A stretch of DNA of 39,363 nucleotides from Coprococcus_C hominis (GTDB lineage: Bacteria; Bacillota; Clostridia; Lachnospirales; Lachnospiraceae), in assembly GCF_020687505.1 (NCBI RefSeq), contig NZ_JAJEQT010000012.1; one strand, 5' to 3'. The position numbers were made by a program, and so were the translations under genes. How positions within the stretch are numbered: position 1 is the first letter of the stretch; every line of letters starts with the position of its first letter. Under the pieces are notes generated by a model. The model ran no database searches. It saw only the letters and a list, made by a program, of their open reading frames with translations, and was not told the DNA's origin. Shown here in pieces: positions 32,138 through 39,363 of the stretch.

Positions 32138-33148
32138 ATGAGAATCGGGAAAATAGAGCTTATGCGTTTTCTGGGGGCTGTGCTGATCATGAATGCACAT
32201 TTTGGCTATCAGGACCGACCATTTCAACTAAGCTGGTTTTTTGTAGAGTTCTTTTATATAATAACCGGATATTTTACAATGAGACATTTCGAGAAACAGG
32301 AACCACAGGAACACTTTGAAGCTGTGAAAATAGCGGTTGAGTATACGGGAAAGAAGTTTGTACAGTTTCTCCCGTATACTACGGGAGCGATATTGATTAC
32401 ATATATTGCTATGAATTGGCATTATATAGGAGAAGGTGCATTTGGAAACTTCATACGGTCATTTGAAAATATGCCGTTTGAGATGCTATATCTGTCTGAG
32501 GCTGCACCGGAGGGATCGTTGTTGTTTACAATGTGGTTTTTATCAGCGATGTGTCTGGTATTCCCGTTTTTCTGCCTGTTGTTGATGATGCGGAATCGCC
32601 GGTTATCTGGCATGATTTGTTTTTATGTAGCACTTTTTTATTATCTTCATACATATGATTATGGTGCACATGAGTTTCCAAATCGATTGGTACGAACATT
32701 TGCGGGTCTGTGTCTGGGCGCGACTATAGCGTTGTTGGCGGATTGGTTAAGAGGGATTTCATTAAATCGAACATGCAGGGTGTGGCTGTCAGTGCTGGAA
32801 GTAATCACATATGTGTTTCCAATTGTGACCTGTTACCCGCATTTTAAGTTTCTGCGTGGAAATCTGTTGTGCTTTGTGGTAAGTGTGACGATTATATTTT
32901 CCGGTCAGAGCATGGTGCCGGATATGTCCTGTCGATTTTTCTCATGCCTGGGCAGGCTTAGTATGCCGTTATATGTATGGCATATAGCAGTGTTGAGAGT
33001 AATTGAGAGATTCTTCCCTGATGTTGATATGTTGACAAAGGTGCTTGGCTTTTGGCTTGGTACGTTTGCTTTGGCAATAGGAAATATGTATCTGGTTGGA
33101 TTCGTAAAACATCGTTTAAGAAAAGATAAGGAATGTACTATGAACTAA
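32138..33148 (+). CDS. Acyltransferase-3 family membrane protein
   Basis: 336 residues from ATG 32138 after GGGAG. About ten membrane spans. Starts RIGKIELMRFLGAVLIMNAH, with the conserved R and the His (H21) of the AT3/OafA family, and GWFFVEFF-like segment SWFFVEFFYIITGYF (given in part). Members O-acetylate (or succinylate) surface polysaccharides, peptidoglycan or lipids. It is 16 bases before a hexapeptide acetyltransferase gene, so the two may act in one modification path. Confidence 0.85.
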   Translation: MRIGKIELMRFLGAVLIMNAHFGYQDRPFQLSWFFVEFFYIITGYFTMRHFEKQEPQEHFEAVKIAVEYTGKKFVQFLPYTTGAILITYIAMNWHYIGEGAFGNFIRSFENMPFEMLYLSEAAPEGSLLFTMWFLSAMCLVFPFFCLLLMMRNRRLSGMICFYVALFYYLHTYDYGAHEFPNRLVRTFAGLCLGATIALLADWLRGISLNRTCRVWLSVLEVITYVFPIVTCYPHFKFLRGNLLCFVVSVTIIFSGQSMVPDMSCRFFSCLGRLSMPLYVWHIAVLRVIERFFPDVDMLTKVLGFWLGTFALAIGNMYLVGFVKHRLRKDKECTMN

Positions 33149-33164
33149 GAAAGAGGTGCAAGAC

Positions 33165-33782
33165 ATGACAGAACAGGAAAAGATGCTGGCAGGCAAGATC
33201 TACGATTCGTCGGACGAGACGTTACTTGCCATCCGTACAAAGGCACATAAGCTGTGTCAGACCTATAACCAGACTGCAGACACCGAGGAGAAAGCACGGG
33301 AGCAGATGATGCGTGACCTGATCCCTGATTGTGCGAAGGGCGTGTATCTGCAGGGACCGATCTATTTTGACTATGGGAAATTTACGACAATCGGTGAAAA
33401 TACATTTGCCAACTTTAATTTCACAGTGTTAGATACCTGTCCGGTGCATATTGGCAATAATGTCTTCATCGGACCAAATGTATCGCTTGTGACACCGATG
33501 CATCCGTTTCGCTATCAGGAGCGTGACATCAAGTTCAGGCCGGATGGTACGGCATACGATGATGAGTACGCAAAGCCGATTACGATCGGGGATAACTGCT
33601 GGCTCGCAAGCAATGTCGTTGTGACAGGTGGTGTGACGATCGGGGAAGGCTGTGTGATCGGTGCAGGCAGTGTGGTGACAAAGGATATTCCGCCACATTC
33701 CCTGGCGGTTGGAAATCCGTGTAAGGTAATCCGGCAGATCACGGAGGCAGATTCCATTCGAAATCGGGAAGATTTGTGGTAG
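33165..33782 (+). CDS. Sugar O-acetyltransferase (maltose/galactoside O-acetyltransferase-like)
   Basis: 205 residues from ATG 33165 with AGAGGTG upstream. N-terminal Mac domain (EQEKMLAGKIYDSSDETLLAIR) and a left-handed beta-helix of hexapeptide repeats (ITIGDNCWLASNVVVTGGVT, IGEGCVIGAGSVVTKDI), with the catalytic His in TPMHPF (about residue 112). It transfers acetyl from acetyl-CoA to a sugar hydroxyl in the cytosol, often for export or detoxification. Coupled to the AT3 gene upstream; ends in a bidirectional terminator. Confidence 0.9.
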   Translation: MTEQEKMLAGKIYDSSDETLLAIRTKAHKLCQTYNQTADTEEKAREQMMRDLIPDCAKGVYLQGPIYFDYGKFTTIGENTFANFNFTVLDTCPVHIGNNVFIGPNVSLVTPMHPFRYQERDIKFRPDGTAYDDEYAKPITIGDNCWLASNVVVTGGVTIGEGCVIGAGSVVTKDIPPHSLAVGNPCKVIRQITEADSIRNREDLW

Positions 33783-33785
33783 ATG

Positions 33786-33814
33786 AAAAAAGAGGGCAGC
33801 TTACCCTCTTTTTT
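33786..33814. terminator. Bidirectional terminator between convergent genes
   Basis: AAAAAAGAGGG (33786-33796) pairs exactly with CCCTCTTTTTT (33804-33814). The last codon of the minus-strand regulator lies in the loop, so it serves both genes. Confidence 0.9.
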
Positions 33815-35291
33815 GATATCTGACTTGCAGCCGCTTATAGCTGCTTTTTAATTGCTCGATTTCTTCCTGAAGAAATCGGTTTGTCTGTTCTACGCTGCAC
33901 ACATATCCGTATTCTGGCAGCGTCTGGATGAAGTCCATGATACTGCTGCAAAGTGTGCGCTCTTCCAGTGGAAGAATCATGGAATTCCCATCGTTTCGTA
34001 CCAGCATCAGGAACGTCATGGATGGCGGTGTAAACGCGATGGAAATATTCAGAGACGTATGTATTTTGGAAGGATCTAATAGCAGAAAATGATAGTCTGT
34101 ATCATTTTGGTTTGCCTCTATAAATTTGCGGAGAATATAAATACGGTCTTCGATATCAAAGCGGGCAGCGAGCGTATCCGGGAAATTCACATTTTTTCCT
34201 TCCGCGGTAAATAATTTTAAGCCTTCCAGCGTGAAGAGAATCGTATGGCTTTCCTTCGTAAGCTGACCGATCCGTTCTAATAATTTGGCGCGGATGACAT
34301 CCTTGTAAGGGGATTCCAACATGTATTTGTCAATCATTTCCGGCGTGAGATATTTCTCGATGGTGGGCTGGATATTCAGGCAGATTGGATAGTTTAATGC
34401 CGGATCTACTCCATTTAATACATTTAACAGGTCAAGTGGTGTCTGCGCACCAGAGGTCAGGATATTTGACCGGGCAAGAAGCTGCTCGTAGTTGTGCAGA
34501 TAATACTCGTGAATTGCTTTGTCGCTCAATATCAAGGCTGTCTCATAGGTTGGGGACAGCAGGATGACGTGTGTATTCGTGATGACATAATATGGGAACG
34601 CGGTTGCCTGTTGTTTAAAACGATTTCGCGCAGAGTAATAATAGTGCACTTCAAATGTGCCAGGAAATGCGGCAAATGATGGCAGCAGATTCTTCAAAAT
34701 CTGAATGTTGTGTATATTATCATAGTTTTCGCCGTCCATCTGCGTTTTCTGATATTCGATTAAGTGCTTCACATGCAACGGCTGAAAGGTTGGGTGATAC
34801 AGTGGTTTGAAGAAGATAGACGCGTATGGGTGACTCATATCAGCAAATGTATATATAAATGGATGATCTTCGGTTGTCACATTTTTCAGGGCGACAGAAT
34901 AGATTGCGTTTACAATCTGATAGGTGCCTTGAATCAACATACAGTTCGACCAGGTATCGACATTTGATACAACCAAATCATAAGGGGAATCGTCTGTCTG
35001 GTAGAGCGTCGATGTGGACATTTCCAAAATACGCTTGATTTCCATATGTGTCTGGAAACGCTCGGTTCCAATCTGATTGATCAAAAAAGCCTGTTCTAAT
35101 TCTTCCTTGTCAATCGGCGAAAGTGCGAAAAACGGAAGAAGCTTTTCGTAGATTTCTTTTGTGATTTTTCTTTGCCCGGATAAGATCTTCTGAAGTGTTG
35201 TACGATTGAGGCCGCTTTGCTGAGAGATAGAATATACCGTATATCCGTTTGATTCGATGTAGTGCTTGATCAAAGCCTGTATTGTATCCAT
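33801..35291 (-). CDS. XRE-type HTH regulator with large C-terminal domain
   Basis: 496 residues. ATG 35291 with GTGAGGAAA upstream. HTH at residues 1-60: SISQQSGLNRTTLQKILSGQ, the Cro/C1-type recognition helix. The remaining 430 residues are of no family that I know: mixed alpha/beta, then a coiled C-terminus (EEIEQLKSSYKRLQVRYQ). Large regulators with this layout are common in Lachnospiraceae next to surface-protein genes; this one is divergent from the ChW-SBP gene with 283 bases between, so it may control it in response to a ligand. Confidence 0.7.
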   Translation of the reverse strand: MDTIQALIKHYIESNGYTVYSISQQSGLNRTTLQKILSGQRKITKEIYEKLLPFFALSPIDKEELEQAFLINQIGTERFQTHMEIKRILEMSTSTLYQTDDSPYDLVVSNVDTWSNCMLIQGTYQIVNAIYSVALKNVTTEDHPFIYTFADMSHPYASIFFKPLYHPTFQPLHVKHLIEYQKTQMDGENYDNIHNIQILKNLLPSFAAFPGTFEVHYYYSARNRFKQQATAFPYYVITNTHVILLSPTYETALILSDKAIHEYYLHNYEQLLARSNILTSGAQTPLDLLNVLNGVDPALNYPICLNIQPTIEKYLTPEMIDKYMLESPYKDVIRAKLLERIGQLTKESHTILFTLEGLKLFTAEGKNVNFPDTLAARFDIEDRIYILRKFIEANQNDTDYHFLLLDPSKIHTSLNISIAFTPPSMTFLMLVRNDGNSMILPLEERTLCSSIMDFIQTLPEYGYVCSVEQTNRFLQEEIEQLKSSYKRLQVRYQKRG

Positions 35292-35393
35292 AATTTTCCT
35301 CACTATACTTTAATGCTATGTATATTTTAAAACACAACTATATAAAATGCTATCGCTAAAAATTACAAAAACCGTCACATTTTTTGTCACATA

Positions 35394-35539
35394 TTGAAAA
35401 TGCATATTTTTTTCTTATAATTGGAACTGTATTGGCAAGGTAGACGGAGAAAAGGGGAGAATGTAATACGTGTTTGTGACAATGATTATATAAACTCCTT
35501 GCACATATCGGAAAAGTCTGCGTAATTGCAGACTTTTTT
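35394..35539 (+). promoter_or_regulatory. Promoter, leader and terminator-like hairpin before ChW-SBP gene
   Basis: TTGAAA (35394-35399), 16 bases, TATAAT (35416-35421) start a leader of about 90 bases, which ends in AAAAGTCTGC (35512-35521) paired with GCAGACTTTTTT (35528-35539). The coding start is 36 bases further on. A terminator placed between promoter and gene is the layout of an attenuator, or of a small RNA with read-through. The leader's own pairing is weak, and no known riboswitch motif is seen. Confidence 0.55.
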
Positions 35540-35574
35540 GCTTTGTCAATAAAAAATAACAAAGGGGGCTTTAT

Positions 35575-37926
35575 ATGAGAGCAATGAAATGTTGGAAACG
35601 GCTGACTGCATTTTTGTTGTCATTCGTCATGGTGCTTGGATTGGTTCTGACAAATGGAATCACCTCCGAAGCAGCGAGGAAAGAAACTGCATGGACAGAA
35701 GACGGGGAAATCGAAGTAACTGTTCCAAGTGTTATGTACAAGACACATGTGCAGTCATTTGGATGGGAGAAAAGCTGGAAGAAGGACGGACAATCTTCCG
35801 GTACGTTTGGAAAGGCAAAACGTCTGGAAGCCATTCAGATTCATGTAGACGGTGGTTATGGTATTGGAATTGAATACCGTACGCACGTGCAGAGCATTGG
35901 TTGGCAGGGCTGGAAGCATGATGGACAGTTATCCGGCACAAGTGGACAGTCAAAACGTCTGGAGGCAATTCAGATTCGTCTGACTGGTAATAATGCAGAT
36001 TTATATGATGTATATTATCGTGTACATGCACAGACCTATGGCTGGATGGGCTGGGTAAAAAATGGAGAGCCAGCAGGTACAGCAGGACAGGCGAAGCGTC
36101 TGGAGGCAATCCAGATTATTATAGTTCAGAAATGGGAATCTCCAGTCTACATGTACAATGCAAGCGGAGAGTCATTAAAGGGCTCTGAAAGCTGTGGATT
36201 TGTCGGAACAGCAAAGACAAATACATCCGATGCAAATGGTGTGGTAACATACAAAACGCATGTGCAGAGTTATGGAAACCAGAACTGGGTAAGCGATGGC
36301 AGTATTGCCGGAACAAGCGGAGAGGCGAAGCGTCTGGAAGCCATCTATATCAAGTTAAATGCATCGAAGCTTGGCTATACCGGAGGTATCCGTTATAAGA
36401 CACATGTACAGTCATTTGGCTGGGAGAAAGAATGGAAAAAGGATGGTCAGATGTCTGGAACGAGCGGAAAGGCAAAACGTCTGGAAGCCATTCGAATTGA
36501 GCTGACCGGCACGATTTCTTCTTATTATGATGTATATTATCGTGTCCACGCGCAGTCATACGGCTGGATGGGCTGGGCAAAGAACGGAGAGACTGCAGGT
36601 ACAGCAGGACTTGGAAAACGATTAGAAGCAATCCAGATCTGTCTGGTAGAAAAGGGCAGCGATGCTCCAAATGCATTGCCGGCAGCTTCCAATGCCAAGG
36701 CTTATCAGGGAACACCGGAGCCAGTAGATAATAGTATCATTTATGTATATTCATGGAACACAGAGCTGGGAGAACGTCTGGAGTATTTTAAAGATAAATA
36801 TCCACAGTATGCAGACAAAGTAAAATTTGAAAATCTGGGACTTGGCGGAACAAGCGATGAATACAAGAAAGAAATCGAAGCTGCATATCAGAAGGGCGGT
36901 CAGAAGGTTCCTTCGATTGTAGCGATGGATGAGGATGTTTCAAAATATTTTATGTCTTCGGACATGTTTGTGAGTATGGACAGCATTGGTATTACAAAGA
37001 AGGATTATAGCAATGCATTCCAGTACACAATTGATCATGCAACCGTAAATGGCAAGTTAAAAGGACTTTGCTGGCAGGCAACACCGGGATGTTTTGTCTA
37101 TCGTACAGATATTGCACAGAAGGTGCTTGGAACTTCTGATCCGGCAAAGGTACAGACATATGTAAAGGATTGGGATGCCTTTATGCAGACTGCAGAAAAG
37201 ATGAAGCAGGCAGGCTATAAGATGGTATCCGGACCAAAGGAAATCCAGAATGCGGCATTGGCAGATCGAAAGAGTGCATGGGTAAATGATGGTACTGTTA
37301 CGATTGATCCGGCTGTTGACAAATATTTAGAGCTGGCAATGCAATTGATCGACAATGGTTATACAAACAAGAATGATCCTTGGACTGATGGCTGGCAGCG
37401 TGATTTCACAGGGGATGTATTTGGCTATTTCGGATGCCCTTGGTTTGTATACTGGTCAATCAACGATGAGGAAAGTGGTTCCGCTACAGCAGGAAAGAGA
37501 AATATCTGTGCAGGCCCTTCCGCTTATAATTGGGGTGGTACATATCTTTCTGTAACGGATAAGTGTCCAAACAAAGAGCTTGCAGCGCTTGTATTAAAGA
37601 CACTTTGCTGTGATACCGATGTGATGTATAAGATTCAGGACGAGACCTTGGATTTTGTAAACAACAAGGCGGCCGTTCAGAAGATGATTGCGAATGGAAA
37701 GGGTGCAACTCCGATTTTGGGAGGTGCAAATCCATTGCAGACATGGTATAATGTAGCAGTCAAGGTTGATGGATCAAAGGCAACACAGTACGATTCGGTA
37801 TTTGAGGGATATCTGTATACGCTTATTGATGGATATGAGAATGGATACAACGAGTCGAAGGATAATATGAAATCAATGTTGAAAGCGATGATTAAAGATG
37901 GATATCCAAATTTAACAGTGAAATAA
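35575..37926 (+). CDS. Secreted ChW-repeat protein fused to extracellular solute-binding domain
   Basis: 783 residues from ATG 35575 with AAAGGGGG upstream. Signal peptide: basic head, hydrophobic core (AFLLSFVMVLGLVLTNG), cleavage near SEA-AR (33/34), with no lipobox Cys. Six Clostridial hydrophobic-W repeats at about 54-90, 101-137, 147-183, 226-262, 274-310 and 321-357, each with HVQS-GW...W-DG..SGT.G..KRLEAI. Residues 387-783 are an ABC-type solute-binding domain (group 1, sugar type), beginning IIYVYSWNTELGERLEYFK. No permease or ATPase gene is present. It probably binds cell-surface polymers through ChW and a soluble sugar through the C-terminal domain. Confidence 0.85.
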   Translation: MRAMKCWKRLTAFLLSFVMVLGLVLTNGITSEAARKETAWTEDGEIEVTVPSVMYKTHVQSFGWEKSWKKDGQSSGTFGKAKRLEAIQIHVDGGYGIGIEYRTHVQSIGWQGWKHDGQLSGTSGQSKRLEAIQIRLTGNNADLYDVYYRVHAQTYGWMGWVKNGEPAGTAGQAKRLEAIQIIIVQKWESPVYMYNASGESLKGSESCGFVGTAKTNTSDANGVVTYKTHVQSYGNQNWVSDGSIAGTSGEAKRLEAIYIKLNASKLGYTGGIRYKTHVQSFGWEKEWKKDGQMSGTSGKAKRLEAIRIELTGTISSYYDVYYRVHAQSYGWMGWAKNGETAGTAGLGKRLEAIQICLVEKGSDAPNALPAASNAKAYQGTPEPVDNSIIYVYSWNTELGERLEYFKDKYPQYADKVKFENLGLGGTSDEYKKEIEAAYQKGGQKVPSIVAMDEDVSKYFMSSDMFVSMDSIGITKKDYSNAFQYTIDHATVNGKLKGLCWQATPGCFVYRTDIAQKVLGTSDPAKVQTYVKDWDAFMQTAEKMKQAGYKMVSGPKEIQNAALADRKSAWVNDGTVTIDPAVDKYLELAMQLIDNGYTNKNDPWTDGWQRDFTGDVFGYFGCPWFVYWSINDEESGSATAGKRNICAGPSAYNWGGTYLSVTDKCPNKELAALVLKTLCCDTDVMYKIQDETLDFVNNKAAVQKMIANGKGATPILGGANPLQTWYNVAVKVDGSKATQYDSVFEGYLYTLIDGYENGYNESKDNMKSMLKAMIKDGYPNLTVK

Positions 37927-37949
37927 AGAACGTTGTTTTTGACGGTAAG

Positions 37950-37979
37950 GAGCGCAGGTATTGCTTGTGCTCCTTCTTT
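37950..37979 (+). terminator. Terminator after the ChW-SBP gene
   Basis: GGAGCGCA (37948-37955 region) pairs with TGTGCTCC about 12 bases later, followed by TTCTTTTGTTTT. Confidence 0.6.
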
Positions 37980-38014
37980 TGTTTTGTAAATAGAATGTAA
38001 AAAAAACAAAGTTA

Positions 38015-38042
38015 TTGCAAATTTATTATCATGTGTTATACT
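38015..38042 (+). promoter_or_regulatory. Promoter of the second ChW gene
   Basis: TTGCAA (38015-38020), 16 bases, TATACT (38037-38042), about 70 bases before the start codon, whose ribosome binding site is AGGAGG. Confidence 0.6.
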
Positions 38043-38112
38043 AAATATAGTTTCTGGCTATATAGTTTTAATAACCATGGAAACGTAGGATAAAAAAGGA
38101 GGATTTAAAGGG

Positions 38113-39222
38113 ATGAGAGGCAAAAAATGTTGGAAAAGGGTGACAGCCGTCCTGATGGCATTCATGATGCTGGTCGGACTTGTAATGACAAATGGCATTA
38201 CATCGGAAGCATACTGGTATAACAGCGAGGGTGAGCGTTATCCGAATGTTGGGTATAGAACCCATGTACAGTCAAAAGGCTGGGAGAGAACATTGACTTT
38301 GAACGGAAGAACATCCGGAACAGTCGGAGCAGGAAAACGTCTGGAAGCAATCCAGATCATTGTAGAGCCAGGGTATGGTGTTGGCGTTGAGTACCGTACA
38401 CATATTCAGTCAAAGGGCTGGGAGAAAACATGGAAAAAAGATGGTGAAACATCTGGTACAAGTGGAGAGGCAAAACGTCTGGAGGCAATTCAGATCCGCC
38501 TGACTGGTACAAACAAGAACAAGTATGATATTTATTATCGTGTACAGGCACAGACTTATGGCTGGCTTGGCTGGGTAAAGAATGGTGCTTATGCAGGAAC
38601 TGCAGGACAGGCAAAGAGACTGGAAGCAATCCAGATTATCATTATGCCAAAGACAGATTATCCAACGGATTACGAGGGCTTTGATGGAACGATCGGTGGT
38701 GGATTCGTAGATATGGGTAAGAACCCGACAACCAATGGTTCAGGTGCAGTTTCTTACATGACACATGTACAGTCATATGGTAACCAGAAATGGGTAAGTG
38801 ATGGTTCTATCTCCGGAACAAGCGGAGAGGGAAAGAGACTCGAAGCAATCTCGATCAAGGTAAACAATGCACAGTTGAATAATATCAGCGGTGGTATTGC
38901 ATATGCAACACATGTACAGACTTATGGCTGGTCACAGGGCTGGAAGTATAATGGAGCAGCATCTGGAACAAGAGGAGAAGGAAAGCGTCTGGAGGCAATC
39001 CGTATTCAGTTAACAGGCCAGCTGGCACAGTACTATGATGTATACTATCGTGTACATGCACAGACTTATGGCTGGCTCGGTTGGGCAAAGAATGGCTCAA
39101 TCGCAGGTACATCCGGTTTAGCAAAGAGACTGGAAGCAATTCAGATCGTGATTATTCCAAAGGGTGAGGATGCTCCAAACCCATTGCCGGCAGCACCGGG
39201 TGCAGCAGCATATGTGCATTAA
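38113..39222 (+). CDS. Secreted ChW-repeat protein (six repeats, no SBP domain)
   Basis: 369 residues from ATG 38113. The signal peptide is nearly the same as that of the upstream gene (RGKKCWKRVTAVLMAFMMLV, then LVMTNGITSEA). Six ChW repeats fill the mature part in the same order and spacing as the first six of the ChW-SBP protein, and the ending GEDAPNPLPAAPGAAAYVH mirrors the linker SDAPNALPAASNAKAYQ there. The gene is therefore a duplicate in which the solute-binding domain was lost (or in the other it was gained). Surface or cell-wall-polymer binding is expected. It has its own promoter. Confidence 0.85.
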   Translation: MRGKKCWKRVTAVLMAFMMLVGLVMTNGITSEAYWYNSEGERYPNVGYRTHVQSKGWERTLTLNGRTSGTVGAGKRLEAIQIIVEPGYGVGVEYRTHIQSKGWEKTWKKDGETSGTSGEAKRLEAIQIRLTGTNKNKYDIYYRVQAQTYGWLGWVKNGAYAGTAGQAKRLEAIQIIIMPKTDYPTDYEGFDGTIGGGFVDMGKNPTTNGSGAVSYMTHVQSYGNQKWVSDGSISGTSGEGKRLEAISIKVNNAQLNNISGGIAYATHVQTYGWSQGWKYNGAASGTRGEGKRLEAIRIQLTGQLAQYYDVYYRVHAQTYGWLGWAKNGSIAGTSGLAKRLEAIQIVIIPKGEDAPNPLPAAPGAAAYVH

Positions 39223-39248
39223 TCGGAATACATAACAGAAGATTGGAA

Positions 39249-39282
39249 GAGACATTATGAGTGATCATAATGTCTCTTTTTT
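39249..39282 (+). terminator. Terminator after the second ChW gene
   Basis: AGAGACATTATGA (39249-39261) pairs with TCATAATGTCTCT (39265-39277), then TTTTT. Confidence 0.85.
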
Positions 39283-39287
39283 ATGCA

Positions 39288-39363
39288 CGTCAATTGTAAT
39301 CTGAGATTCCATACCCGCCATCTCAGACTTCTTTAAAAGTTAATAGTAGTAAGTGTAAAGGAA
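39288..39363. repeat. Terminal inverted repeat, right copy (76 bp)
   Basis: Exact reverse complement of bases 2-77. It begins five bases after the T-run of the last terminator and reaches the last base of the window. It does not contain the SAQEFE-stop part of the left copy, so it is the outer half of that sequence that recurs. Confidence 0.9.

Noticed and set aside
35428..35539. c-di-GMP riboswitch before the ChW-SBP gene
   Set aside because: Neither the GEMM-I nor the GEMM-II consensus loops are present; only the terminator part is convincing.
1..39363. tRNA, rRNA or tmRNA genes
   Set aside because: I saw no tRNA-like cloverleaf or rRNA sequence on either strand; no tRNA forms the island attachment site.

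Overview
The window looks like a chromosomal segment from an anaerobic gut Firmicute of the Lachnospiraceae type (Roseburia/Agathobacter/Butyrivibrio-like). The signs are moderate-to-low G+C, strong Gram-positive ribosome binding sites, Clostridial hydrophobic-W (ChW) surface repeats, Na+-dependent NSS transporters, a PTS IIC-EAL fusion and typical Clostridia mobile-element genes. Species cannot be fixed from sequence alone. The first 76 bases and the last 76 bases are a perfect inverted repeat, so the ends are either a dispersed repeat at which an assembly stopped or the borders of an invertible region.

Region 1 (about 1-13.7 kb) is a mosaic genomic island, more AT-rich than the rest. It opens with a terminator, paired 8-bp repeats, an excisionase-like gene and a tyrosine integrase carrying a single-base frameshift. 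Remains of a mobilisable element follow: a relaxosome-accessory-like gene running in frame into a truncated ParA, a probable structured non-coding RNA, an HNH protein, a Met/Gly/Asp-rich peptide and a MobV-like relaxase tail with a nonsense codon. Cargo then follows in blocks: an ATPase + TOPRIM pair (4.7-6.5 kb), a seven-gene operon (7.05-11.6 kb) ending in three different TIR-domain proteins plus a helper protein, and a four-helix membrane protein. The blocks are separated by repeats with a shared core (GAGTTTGA, which reads as a C-terminal EFE-stop) followed by long hairpins, suggesting stepwise accretion at related sites. A degenerate type I toxin-like gene closes the region.

Region 2 (13.7-17.6 kb) holds a two-helix membrane protein of unknown function, an IS110-family element with a frameshifted transposase and a possible bridge-RNA-encoding left end, and a small operon led by a membrane-anchored nucleotidyltransferase-fold protein.

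Region 3 (17.6-39.2 kb) is chromosome-like. It has a broken chemoreceptor with a C-terminal PilZ domain divergent from an intact PTS IIC-EAL fusion (both relating to c-di-GMP), a run of small housekeeping genes (lipid kinase, Spx/ArsC-like reductase, MIF-like tautomerase, GNAT, ferritin-like protein), two NSS transporters flanking a LysR regulator and a 2-isopropylmalate/(Re)-citrate-synthase-like enzyme, an acyltransferase/acetyltransferase pair, an HTH regulator, and two secreted ChW-repeat proteins, one fused to a solute-binding domain. This region also contains a 63-bp tandem repeat and a 358-bp palindromic element.

The strongest candidate for something undescribed is the triple-TIR operon: each TIR keeps the W-x3-E glutamate typical of NAD-cleaving TIRs, but no recognisable Thoeris ThsA-type effector is nearby. 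The second is the promoter-to-terminator non-coding RNA at about 2766-3106.
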